Assembly (NCBI GenBank): GCA_002255315.1
Contig: NCBD01000037.1
Location: forward strand, 1-8,364
DNA: 8,364 nt
Direction of reading: 5' to 3'
Origin: Actinobacteria bacterium 21-64-8
Lineage (GTDB): Bacteria; Actinomycetota; Acidimicrobiia; Acidimicrobiales; RAAP-2
A program made the translations under genes and the position numbers. Positions 1-5,702 of the stretch are shown piece by piece. Numbering within the stretch: position 1 is the stretch's first letter; every line of letters starts with the position of its first letter. The notes under the pieces are model-generated. The model saw only the letters and a program-made list of their open reading frames with translations. It made no database searches and was not told the DNA's origin.

Positions 1-205
1 CCCCCGTCGCGGCGTCGAGGCCGCGCCGGCAATCGGCAAAGGCGCCGACGCCGGGCAGCACGATGCGATCGGCGCCGCGCACATAATCGGGATCGGCCGT
101 CACCCGCACCTCGGCCGCCACGTCAGCCTCGCGCGCGGCGCGCTCGAACGCCTTGTGAGCGGAGTGCAGATTGCCGGACCCGTAATCGACGATCGCCACC
201 TTCAT
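1..205 (-). CDS. hisH: Imidazole glycerol phosphate synthase glutamine amidotransferase subunit HisH, N-terminal part
   Basis: HisH releases ammonia from glutamine and passes it to HisF, which makes IGP and AICAR in histidine biosynthesis. From ATG at 205 the minus strand encodes [13 protein letters not shown], then a KAFERAARE helix, [15 protein letters not shown] and RRGLDA. These are the class I amidotransferase N-terminus and the PGVGAF oxyanion-region motif of HisH. Only about 68 of roughly 210 residues are present; the nucleophile Cys and the His-Glu pair would lie beyond the left edge. The wording ([19 protein letters not shown]) is that of alphaproteobacterial HisH rather than actinobacterial HisH, as I recall the families. 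The frame runs uninterrupted into an unrelated exported-protein start upstream. The family call is secure. Whether this DNA belongs to the same genome as the rest is doubtful. Confidence 0.8.
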   Translation of the reverse strand, partial: MKVAIVDYGSGNLHSAHKAFERAAREADVAAEVRVTADPDYVRGADRIVLPGVGAFADCRRGLDAATG

Positions 206-457
206 CTTGTTGGACTGCAGATACTCGGCGCCCTTGGTCACGCCGAGATTGACCTTGATCGTCGACGACGTGGTCTTGTTGACCGACACTACCTCGATGT
301 GCACCGACGTCTCCTTGAGCATCTGGGCGTTCGCGGCCTTCAGAATGGCGGTCACCGACGGCAGATTCGAAGCGCCCGCCGCGATCGGCGCGCTAAGCAG
401 AGCGCCCAGAAGTCCCAGTGTGAGGGCGAAATGAGCGAACGGGCGTGAAAGAGTCAT
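1..457 (-). CDS. Open frame joining an exported-protein N-terminus to a HisH N-terminus (partial, probably chimeric)
   Basis: Reading the minus strand from ATG at 457, the frame stays open to the left edge (152 codons) with no stop. Residues 1-29 form a good signal peptide: a short start with one Arg, a hydrophobic Leu/Ala core, and an A-G-A site before S30. Residues 30-84 (start [16 protein letters not shown]) resemble the start of small secreted actinobacterial proteins of the LppX/LolA-like kind, whose function is poorly known; that assignment is from memory. From residue 85 the sequence abruptly becomes the N-terminus of HisH, a cytoplasmic enzyme. An exported signal followed by a complete HisH start makes no functional sense, so I read this as two genes joined. 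A -10 box (TAGGCT, 464-469) lies 6 bases before the ATG, suggesting a leaderless transcript. The first part is probably a real local gene that has lost its C-terminus. Confidence 0.6.
   Translation of the reverse strand, partial: MTLSRPFAHFALTLGLLGALLSAPIAAGASNLPSVTAILKAANAQMLKETSVHIEVVSVNKTTSSTIKVNLGVTKGAEYLQSNKMKVAIVDYGSGNLHSAHKAFERAAREADVAAEVRVTADPDYVRGADRIVLPGVGAFADCRRGLDAATG
188..210 (-). other. Probable chimera junction
   Basis: The protein changes from exported-domain sequence to HisH sequence within the codons around residues 84-90 of the minus-strand frame (K-M-K-V-A-I-V). In related secreted proteins, as I remember them, a beta strand with a K-V-x-I-V pattern falls at just this place. 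HisH begins M-K-V-A-I-V. A short shared nucleotide stretch could therefore have bridged two unrelated sequences, either in assembly or by recombination. The exact crossover base cannot be fixed from this window. Confidence 0.5.
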
Positions 458-463
458 TCGAAG

Positions 464-469
464 AGCCTA
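464..469 (-). promoter_or_regulatory. -10 box of the exported-protein gene
   Basis: On the minus strand TAGGCT is followed by six bases and then the ATG at 457. This TAnnnT-N6-ATG spacing puts the expected transcription start at the A of ATG, so the mRNA would be leaderless. There is no Shine-Dalgarno sequence in the gap. No convincing -35 box was seen. Confidence 0.5.
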
Positions 470-513
470 GGCCCTCGCCATCGAACGCTGCATTCACCTA
501 CCAAGCTCCCCGC

Positions 514-519
514 TACGGT
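514..519 (+). promoter_or_regulatory. -10 box of the GNAT gene
   Basis: TACGGT followed by GCTCGA and then ATG at 526 repeats the TAnnnT-N6-ATG layout. It supports 526 as the true start, because an upstream GTG at 445 would need translation to begin before the promoter. No Shine-Dalgarno sequence precedes the ATG. Confidence 0.5.
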
Positions 520-525
520 GCTCGA

Positions 526-1032
526 ATGCAGATACGACTCGCGCGTCGAGATGACGTACCCACGATCAATCAACTCGTACGCGATTTGGCCTCTTACGAA
601 CGAGCCTCCGCCGAGGTGACCGCGACCGACTCGCAACTCGACGCCGCGCTCTTTGGCGCCGAACCTCACGTGTTTTGTCACGTCGGTGAACTCGACGGCG
701 TCGTGGTCGGCTTCGCGCTGTGGTTTCGGTCCTATTCGACTTGGACGGGCGCCTCGGGTCTCTATCTCGAGGACCTCTACGTTCGACCCGAAGTCCGAGG
801 ACGCGGCGTCGGACGCGCCCTCATGCAAACCCTCGCGAAACGCTGCCTCGAAGAAGGGCTCTCCAGATTCGAATGGTCAGTGCTTGATTGGAACGAACCT
901 TCGATCGCGTTCTACCACGGCATTGGGGCTCACGCCCTCGACGAGTGGACGCGCTACCGCTTAAGTGACGAAGCGCTGGTGAACTTCGCGCGGGGCGCCT
1001 CGCAGCGATTTGTCGCCGCGCCACGCGAGTGA
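526..1032 (+). CDS. GNAT-family N-acetyltransferase, diamine (SSAT-like) type
   Basis: A 168-residue acetyltransferase that would move acetyl from acetyl-CoA to an amine. The acetyl-CoA pyrophosphate-binding signature is R91-G-R-G94-V-G96 after the strand LYLEDLYVRPE (residues 79-89). The block FRSYSTWTG (67-75), the segment EWSVLDWNEPSIAFY (116-130) and the following GIGA are typical of the spermidine/spermine and thialysine acetyltransferase branch, and the length fits a single GNAT domain. The substrate is therefore likely a polyamine or diamine-like amine, but this is family inference. The frame could be extended to a GTG at 445, but those extra residues look non-coding and overlap the divergent gene, so the ATG at 526, just downstream of a -10 box, is preferred. 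It is a single-gene unit, convergent with the DUF2017 gene. Confidence 0.9.
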   Translation: MQIRLARRDDVPTINQLVRDLASYERASAEVTATDSQLDAALFGAEPHVFCHVGELDGVVVGFALWFRSYSTWTGASGLYLEDLYVRPEVRGRGVGRALMQTLAKRCLEEGLSRFEWSVLDWNEPSIAFYHGIGAHALDEWTRYRLSDEALVNFARGASQRFVAAPRE

Positions 1033-1063
1033 TGATTCGCCGTGGTCCGTACGCGCCCGCGCA
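1033..1063. other. Convergent gap between the GNAT and DUF2017 genes
   Basis: These 31 bases separate two converging stop codons. The only structure seen is a six-base inverted repeat (GTGATG at 1029-1034 and CATCAC at 1062-1067) with a 27-base loop and no T-run. That is too weak to call a terminator. Confidence 0.3.
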
Positions 1064-1495
1064 TCACAGACAGTCAGCCAGCTCAAAGAGCAGCTGTTGC
1101 ATACCACGGACCTGATCGACGACTGAAGCGTCGGCCGCTTCGAGACGCTCGTCATCGAAGAGCCCGCGCGCGAGGGCCGTCGCACGAAGGGCCACTTGGA
1201 GCGTAGTCAACCAGACCCACGCTTCGGCGTCATTGAGATACTGCTCGTCCACGGTCATCAACGCCAGTTCGGCGTTGGTCGCGATTTGCTGTTGTCGCTG
1301 CAGTGAGGCCAACGGATCATCCTCGTCGCGACTGGGGTCAATGGGCGGCAACAACCCCCCTCGCCACTCGTGATCGGGATCTCGCTCCGCCGCGACAACT
1401 TCTCGAAAAAGCGCGCGGACAAAACCTCGACCCTCGTCATTGAGCCGAACTTCGACGCGTCCGTCGCGACGTCGCACGAATAGCTTCCCGGCCAC
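1064..1495 (-). CDS. DUF2017 family protein
   Basis: A 143-residue soluble, acidic protein that begins at a GTG directly after the clpS stop codon (TAG then GTG, no gap), so the two are probably translated from one mRNA. Visible features are a basic start (KLFVRRRDGRVEVRL, about 4-18), a helix FVRALFREVV (25-34), a segment GGLLPPIDP (46-54), and long C-terminal helices rich in Leu, Ala and Glu, including the pair EAWVWLTTLQVALRATALA. This pattern and the position after clpS match DUF2017, an actinobacterial family of unknown function. I see no signal peptide, membrane segment or catalytic motif. Location suggests a link to ClpS-dependent proteolysis, but that is inference only. Confidence 0.85.
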   Translation of the reverse strand: MAGKLFVRRRDGRVEVRLNDEGRGFVRALFREVVAAERDPDHEWRGGLLPPIDPSRDEDDPLASLQRQQQIATNAELALMTVDEQYLNDAEAWVWLTTLQVALRATALARGLFDDERLEAADASVVDQVRGMQQLLFELADCL

Positions 1496-1801
1496 CTACG
1501 AATCCTGCTCGACCGTGCTTTGTAACCCCGCGACTTGCAGTTTGACGCAGTACGACTCGGCTCGTTCGCGTTGGCCGGACCACACGACGGCGCGACCATC
1601 ATGATGCACACTCAACATCAACTGCGTGCACTTGTTGTTCGAATAGCCAAATACTTTTTTGAACACGACCACCACGACTTTCATCGGGGTAACCGGATCG
1701 TTCCACACCACGACGTGCCACGGTCGCTGCGTCACGACGGTGGTCTCACTCGCCACGTCGCTCTTGGTCGACGAGCGTCGAAGCGGTTTCACGGAGGCCA
1801 T
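1496..1801 (-). CDS. clpS: ATP-dependent Clp protease adaptor ClpS
   Basis: ClpS binds proteins bearing destabilising N-terminal residues (Leu, Phe, Tyr, Trp) and hands them to the Clp unfoldase (ClpA, or ClpC in actinobacteria) for degradation. The 101-residue length is typical. Residues 1-26 are a flexible tail, the part that engages the unfoldase in known ClpS proteins. The core starts PWHVVVWNDPVTPMK. N34 and D35, the M40 gatekeeper and H66 in VHHDGRAVV occupy the N-degron pocket positions of characterised ClpS proteins; P36 in place of Asp is common in actinobacteria. A run of five valines (42-46) lies where an aromatic residue is usual. It is the first gene of a clpS-DUF2017 pair. A GGAAG nine bases before the ATG could serve as a ribosome site. 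Confidence 0.95.
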   Translation of the reverse strand: MASVKPLRRSSTKSDVASETTVVTQRPWHVVVWNDPVTPMKVVVVVFKKVFGYSNNKCTQLMLSVHHDGRAVVWSGQRERAESYCVKLQVAGLQSTVEQDS

Positions 1802-1843
1802 CTCACGATTCTTCCAGAGTCGCGAACGACATGGAAGAACGGA

Positions 1844-1853
1844 ACCCTAGGGT
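1844..1853. promoter_or_regulatory. Palindromic -10 element serving divergent clpS and DUF2236 genes
   Basis: ACCCTAGGGT is a perfect 10-base palindrome, so TAGGGT (TAnnnT) reads on both strands. On the plus strand it lies 7 bases before the GTG at 1861, fitting a leaderless DUF2236 transcript. On the minus strand it would start clpS with a leader of roughly 36 bases. A second, weaker candidate for clpS is AAGAAT at 1808-1813, exactly 6 bases before its ATG. No clear -35 boxes were seen. Confidence 0.4.
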
Positions 1854-1860
1854 GCTGGAG

Positions 1861-2751
1861 GTGACAGGAGCGGCACTGCCAACGTGGGTGCGCCAGCGCG
1901 CTGCGGCGCTGAAAGCGCGCGCGAACACGTCCATTCGCGCCGCGGTGGGCATCAACCAAGAGCCCCCGCCCCGGTGCAACGACCCCGCGGTCGCCTACAC
2001 CCCCGTCGACGGCGTCTCGCGCCTGGTGCACGGCGATCTTGCGTCCATGTTGATTGGAGGACTCGCGTCACTGTTTTTCCAGATGCTCCACCCCCTGGCC
2101 ATGGCGGGTGTCGCGCAGCACTCGCGCTACCAACGCGATCCCCTCGGCCGCATGCTGCAGACCGCCAACTTCATTGGCGCCACGACCTACGGCTCAAAGC
2201 AAGACGCCTACGCGGCCATTGAACGGGTGCGTGCCGTGCACGAGGCGGTGCGCGGCGTCGCCGACGACGGACGCCCCTACGCCGCCAGCGATCCTCACTT
2301 GTTGCTGTGGGTGCACTGCGCGGAGATCTCGATGTTTCTCGCGGGCTACGAGCGCTTCGGTCGCGACACGTTGCGCGCAGGCGAAGCCGACGCCTACGTT
2401 GCCGAAACGGCCCTGCTCGCGCTCGATCTCGGCGTAGCGTCGCCACCAACCTCAGTCGCGCAGTTGCGCGCGTGCCTCGAGGCATTTCGCCCCGAACTGC
2501 GGCTAAGTCCCGAGGGCGCGCTCGCGCGCGACTTCATCACGCGCGGCGTCGTGCGGGGCGCGGCGCATCGAATGGCCTACTGGGTCATCGTGCGTTCTAG
2601 TTACGCCCTAATGGAGCCTTGGGCGCGCGAGATGCTCGGCGTCAGACTCGCCCCTCGCGGCGAACGCTGGATTTTGCGTCCGATTGCCCGCCAACTCTGT
2701 CGGGGGCTACGCGTCGCGGTGCCCCCCGCGCCGCGCGTCAGCCCAAATTAA
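1861..2751 (+). CDS. DUF2236 / MpaB-rubber-oxygenase catalytic domain protein
   Basis: The family holds heme-dependent oxygenases such as rubber-cleaving Lcp and fungal MpaB; most bacterial members are uncharacterised, so the substrate is unknown. Numbered from GTG 1861 (296 residues), the domain runs from about residue 48 to 265. It shows LFFQMLHPLAMAGVAQHS (71-88, with H77 and H87), D93-P-x-G-R97, the YG at 110, H127 before VRGV, the PYAASDPHLL segment (139-148) and W150-V-H152. These His/Arg blocks match the conserved pattern of the family. There is no signal peptide or clear membrane helix; the N-terminus is basic. An ATG at 1831 would add ten residues, but GTG 1861 sits 7 bases after a TAGGGT -10 box and neither start has a good ribosome site. 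The 3' end overlaps the convergent SDR gene by 14 bases. Confidence 0.85.
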   Translation: MTGAALPTWVRQRAAALKARANTSIRAAVGINQEPPPRCNDPAVAYTPVDGVSRLVHGDLASMLIGGLASLFFQMLHPLAMAGVAQHSRYQRDPLGRMLQTANFIGATTYGSKQDAYAAIERVRAVHEAVRGVADDGRPYAASDPHLLLWVHCAEISMFLAGYERFGRDTLRAGEADAYVAETALLALDLGVASPPTSVAQLRACLEAFRPELRLSPEGALARDFITRGVVRGAAHRMAYWVIVRSSYALMEPWAREMLGVRLAPRGERWILRPIARQLCRGLRVAVPPAPRVSPN

Positions 2752-3457
2752 GGCCGCCGTCGACGAGGACCACTTCGCCAGTGACGTAACTCGTCGTGGC
2801 GAGGAGGTAGATCACGTCCGCAACGTCGTCGGGTTTGCCGCTGCGACGCAGGGGTGCTCGCGCGCTCACGGCACTTCGTACCGCGTCCCAGTCCTGCGTC
2901 CAAGGTGTGTCAATCAGTCCGGGCGCGACGGCGTTGACGCGCACCTCGGGGCCTACGGACTTCGCGAGGAGCTGGGTCATGTGATTGAGCGCCGCTTTGG
3001 AGGCGGCGTAGGGAATCGATGAGCCCGTCGCTCGAACGCCCGCCACCGACGACACGTTGACAATTGCGCCGTGGCTCTGGCGAAGCGCGTCCATCGCCGC
3101 GACGCTGAGCTGCCACGTGCCAAAAACGTTGACCTCGAAGATCTCGCGCCACACCTCGACGCTCGCCGCCGCTAAGTCACGATGATCGATGACGTGGGTG
3201 GTGCCCGCATTATTCACTAAGACGTCCAGGCGGCCACTTCGTTCGAGCACGCTGCGCACGAGCCGCTCGCAGTCGGCCGAGTCCTTGACGTCACCTTGCA
3301 CGTAGTAACTGTCGGGCGTCGCGGCCACCAAGCGCTCACCGGCTTCGACACTGGTCACTGAGTTAAAAACCACGACGTCACCTCGCTGCGCAAAGTATCG
3401 GGCCGTGGCTTCACCAATACCACTGGTAGAGCCCGTGACGAGAACGACTCGGCGCAC
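2738..3457 (-). CDS. Short-chain dehydrogenase/reductase (SDR), classical type
   Basis: An NAD(P)-dependent oxidoreductase of the classical 250-residue SDR class, with a Rossmann fold in the cytoplasm. Numbered from GTG 3457 (239 residues), it has the dinucleotide motif TGSTSGIG at 8-15, the D56 of GDV, NNAG at 82-85, N110, and the catalytic S137, Y150 and K154 (YAASK). It ends with the usual VTGEVVLVDGG segment. The substrate cannot be read from sequence; FabG-like or sugar/alcohol dehydrogenase roles are possible. The start is uncertain. GTG 3457 gives a normal short N-terminus and overlaps the upstream epimerase stop as TAGTG, implying coupled translation. GTG 3481 would add eight residues and overlap the epimerase by 25 bases. 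It is the second gene of an epimerase-SDR pair, so a sugar-related substrate is conceivable. Confidence 0.92.
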   Translation of the reverse strand: MRRVVLVTGSTSGIGEATARYFAQRGDVVVFNSVTSVEAGERLVAATPDSYYVQGDVKDSADCERLVRSVLERSGRLDVLVNNAGTTHVIDHRDLAAASVEVWREIFEVNVFGTWQLSVAAMDALRQSHGAIVNVSSVAGVRATGSSIPYAASKAALNHMTQLLAKSVGPEVRVNAVAPGLIDTPWTQDWDAVRSAVSARAPLRRSGKPDDVADVIYLLATTSYVTGEVVLVDGGLNLG

Positions 3458-4368
3458 TACGCGCACCGGCGAAGTCGCCACGAACCGGCCCAGTGCTGGC
3501 CGGGTTCAAGGACGACGACGTCCTTGCCGCTGCGCAACGCGTCGGGCGGACAGGTCATGGGTTCGACCGCGATTGACGTGCGACGACGTCCCTTTTCGAG
3601 AGTGTCACCCGTAAAGACCTGCAGGTAGGGAAAGTTACGATCGACGCTCAACTCCACGGTGCCGCCCTTGGTGTCGCGAACGATCGCGGTCGCCAAGCCC
3701 GAGTCATCGCGCACGAGTTCGGTGTAGGTGACGTCGAGTTCGTATCCACTGACCGATTTGGGCTTCAAAAAGTCGAGCGCGTTGCCGGCGAGCGGCAAGA
3801 TTTCACCCGTCGGCAGTCCGCGATCGTTCACCGCCACGTAGGCCCGTGCGGGAATCGCTAACTCCACACCCTCGATGGTGGGCGTCGTGACGGCGAGGTA
3901 CGGGTGGAAACCCACGCCAAAGGGAATCGGCACCTCGTCACGATTCGTCACGGTGGTGGTGACCGTGAGTCCGTGCGCCCCGAGGTGATAGGCCACGCTC
4001 ACTTCACTGAGGAAGGGATAGTCGGGCGTCGGGTGCAACAACAACGAGAGCACGCAACGGTTTTGATTCATGGCCTCGACGCGAAATGGCCGCCAGCGCA
4101 CCAAACCGTGAATCGCCGTCGCGCGCGCGACGTCATTGATCGTCGGACGCGCCACACGCTCCGAGAATCGCCACTCACCGTCACCGATGCGATTGGGCCA
4201 GGGGTAGAGCACCTGACCGCGGGCGCCCGTGGGCACCTCCTCGCCGGCAAAACCCTCGACGACCGCGACGCCGCCCTGGACGAAGGTCCTCAACGTCGCG
4301 CCGACCTCGGTCACGACCACGCGCTGGTCGCCGTGTGCGATGGCAATCTGTTCACCCGAAGGGAGCAT
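3457..4368 (-). CDS. Aldose 1-epimerase (GalM-like mutarotase) family protein
   Basis: Members interconvert alpha and beta anomers of aldoses, or act on related sugars, in the cytoplasm. The 303-residue length fits. Expected active-site positions are present: YPWPNRIGDG (55-64, with N59-R60), H87 in AIHGLVRW, H155 in GVGFHPYL (the catalytic acid position) and E269 in VEPMTCPPDAL (the catalytic base position). The sugar specificity is not evident, so no galM symbol is given. The ATG at 4368 is chosen because GAGGAA lies 7 bases upstream and the protein then starts at the first strand of the fold; the open frame extends further upstream but would run through the divergent surE gene. It is the first gene of a pair with the SDR gene. 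Confidence 0.92.
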   Translation of the reverse strand: MLPSGEQIAIAHGDQRVVVTEVGATLRTFVQGGVAVVEGFAGEEVPTGARGQVLYPWPNRIGDGEWRFSERVARPTINDVARATAIHGLVRWRPFRVEAMNQNRCVLSLLLHPTPDYPFLSEVSVAYHLGAHGLTVTTTVTNRDEVPIPFGVGFHPYLAVTTPTIEGVELAIPARAYVAVNDRGLPTGEILPLAGNALDFLKPKSVSGYELDVTYTELVRDDSGLATAIVRDTKGGTVELSVDRNFPYLQVFTGDTLEKGRRRTSIAVEPMTCPPDALRSGKDVVVLEPGQHWAGSWRLRRCA

Positions 4369-4375
4369 TAGCAAG

Positions 4376-4381
4376 TTCCTC
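4376..4381 (-). promoter_or_regulatory. Ribosome binding site of the epimerase gene
   Basis: GAGGAA on the minus strand with a 7-base spacer to ATG 4368. It is one of only two clear Shine-Dalgarno sequences in the window and settles the start, since the frame is open well upstream. Confidence 0.6.
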
Positions 4382-4399
4382 GTTTCATCACTGGTACGT

Positions 4400-4405
4400 A
4401 ACCTA
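4400..4405 (-). promoter_or_regulatory. Candidate -10 box of the epimerase-SDR unit
   Basis: TAGGTT on the minus strand, part of a CCTAGG palindrome (4402-4407), lies 31 bases before the ATG and would give a leader of about 25 bases containing the GAGGAA site. No -35 box could be assigned. Confidence 0.35.
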
Positions 4406-4412
4406 GGACAAT

Positions 4413-4418
4413 TAGCCT
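4413..4418 (+). promoter_or_regulatory. -10 box of surE
   Basis: TAGCCT is followed by seven bases and then ATG 4426, with no Shine-Dalgarno sequence between. This suggests a leaderless or nearly leaderless surE mRNA and supports the chosen start. Confidence 0.45.
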
Positions 4419-4425
4419 TCGTCGT

Positions 4426-5277
4426 ATGCGAATCCTCATCACCAACGACGACGGCGTCCGCGCCCCGGGCATGGCCGCACTCGCGCGCCACGTCGCGCGA
4501 TGGTGCGAGACCGCTCCTCGCGGGCAACTTCGTGAAGCGCTCATCGTCGCGCCCGACACGAACTATTCGGGTATGTCGTCGGCAGTCGGCGACGTTTTTG
4601 ACCGCCCGAGTGTGCACTACCAACGTCACGTCATCGAAGGAGCCGAGTCGCTACGCGCGTACGGACTCGCCGCACCCCCCGCCCTGTGCACACTCCTCGG
4701 CGCCCTCGGCAGTTTCGACTTCGAGCCCGACTTCGTGCTGTCGGGCATCAACGCGGGCGCCAACGTCGGACGCTCAATTCTGCACTCGGGCACGATTGGC
4801 GCCATCCTCACCGGCGCGCAGCTGGGTTTGTCGGGGCTGGCCGTGTCGGTGCAGTGGGGAGACGACGTGCACTACGACACCGCCGCCGCGATTGCCGTCG
4901 AGGTACTAAACGAACTCGGCGACGCCCCCGCGCGAACGCTGCTCAACCTCAACGTCCCCAATCTCCCCGCCCAGGAAGTGCGCGGCGTGCGCCGTGGCCG
5001 TGTCTCGACCGCGGGGGTCGTGAAGGCCGCTGGCCCGCGCGCGGGCGGCGAACCCTTAGGTAACGAGGGCGAACTGCCACTGCGCGTCGGTGCGGCCAGC
5101 CCCGCGGTCGGTGACGTGAGTGACGAAGCGGCCGACGACGACGGCGCGCTGATTGTCGCGGGCTACGCGTCGCTCACGGCACTTCGCGGTCCACACGAGG
5201 CGAACGAGCCTGAACTCGACGCCGTCGTCGACGCCGCGCTAGGCGCCATCAGTCGTCACGTCCGCGCCCAGCGCTAG
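4426..5277 (+). CDS. surE: 5'/3'-nucleotidase SurE
   Basis: SurE is a metal-dependent phosphatase acting on nucleoside 5'- and 3'-monophosphates, linked to stationary-phase survival. It starts with the hallmark MRILITNDDGV (metal ligands D8 and D9), has S48 in APDTNYSGMSS and N109 in SGINAGANVG (106-115), and then HSGTIGA. These are the four metal positions of known SurE proteins. At 283 residues it is slightly longer than the usual 250-265, mainly through a longer loop around 27-37 and an acidic stretch near 220-240. The usual GTPAD segment after the YxV strand reads GLAAPPA (80-86) here, a variant I recall in some actinobacterial members. The gene stands alone, divergent from the epimerase. 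Its stop shares a CTAG with the stop of arfB. Confidence 0.95.
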   Translation: MRILITNDDGVRAPGMAALARHVARWCETAPRGQLREALIVAPDTNYSGMSSAVGDVFDRPSVHYQRHVIEGAESLRAYGLAAPPALCTLLGALGSFDFEPDFVLSGINAGANVGRSILHSGTIGAILTGAQLGLSGLAVSVQWGDDVHYDTAAAIAVEVLNELGDAPARTLLNLNVPNLPAQEVRGVRRGRVSTAGVVKAAGPRAGGEPLGNEGELPLRVGAASPAVGDVSDEAADDDGALIVAGYASLTALRGPHEANEPELDAVVDAALGAISRHVRAQR

Positions 5278-5702
5278 TCGTCGGCGACGTCGCGTCGTTG
5301 GACTTTGAGACGACCTCGAGCCTTCTTTTGCTCGACGCGTCGCTCGTTGGCGCCTCGCGTCGGTGACGTAGGGCGTCGAGGTGTTGGCCGTTCGAGCGCC
5401 GCCGCGAGGCGACGGGCGAGTTGGTCGAGCGCCGCGTCACGATTCTGTCGCTGCGAACGAAAGCGGCTCGCGCTCGCCCGACAGACGGGACCGAGTTGGG
5501 CGAGCAGCCACGCCTGATCGCGCGGCGAAAGACTCGTCGAGCGCTCCACGGAGAACGAAGCGACCACCTTGGTCAGCGATCGATTCGCGTGCTGACCTCC
5601 GGGACCACTCGACGTCGTGACGCGAAGCTCAATTTCGTCACTCGGCACGCGCACGCGACGCGAGAGCTGCAGTGAACCGTCGCCGTTGACGACCGGCTTC
5701 AC
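5274..5702 (-). CDS. arfB: Peptidyl-tRNA hydrolase ArfB (YaeJ-type ribosome rescue factor)
   Basis: ArfB enters ribosomes stalled on mRNAs without a stop codon and hydrolyses the peptidyl-tRNA. The catalytic GGQ lies at 35-37 in TSSGPGGQHANRS, as in release factors. The 142-residue length matches stand-alone ArfB rather than full RF1/RF2, which carry extra codon-recognition domains. The C-terminal tail (about 108-138) is rich in Arg and Lys (PTRGANERR, EQKKARGRLK). In ArfB this tail sits in the empty mRNA channel. The start is a GTG overlapping the thioesterase stop as GTGA, which indicates translational coupling. The physical link to a thioesterase gene has no obvious functional meaning. Confidence 0.93.
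   Translation of the reverse strand: MKPVVNGDGSLQLSRRVRVPSDEIELRVTTSSGPGGQHANRSLTKVVASFSVERSTSLSPRDQAWLLAQLGPVCRASASRFRSQRQNRDAALDQLARRLAAALERPTPRRPTSPTRGANERRVEQKKARGRLKVQRRDVADD

Noticed and set aside
155..448. A 97-codon plus-strand open frame (His/Arg-rich) opposite the exported-protein and hisH segment.
   Set aside because: The opposite strand encodes a convincing signal peptide and HisH motifs, and the His/Arg-rich translation is typical of an antisense shadow.
1029..1067. Inverted repeat GTGATG/CATCAC as a bidirectional terminator between the GNAT and DUF2017 genes.
   Set aside because: The six-base stem with a 27-base loop and no U-run is expected by chance.
3904..4371. A 155-codon plus-strand open frame opposite the epimerase gene.
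   Set aside because: It is fully antisense to conserved epimerase motifs and has no domain, ribosome site or -10 box.
4229..4909. A 226-codon plus-strand open frame running from the epimerase region into surE.
   Set aside because: It lies antisense to the epimerase and out of frame with surE, both of which have clear family motifs. Its protein is Arg/Ser/Thr/Pro-rich without any recognisable domain, as expected for a shadow frame in GC-rich DNA.
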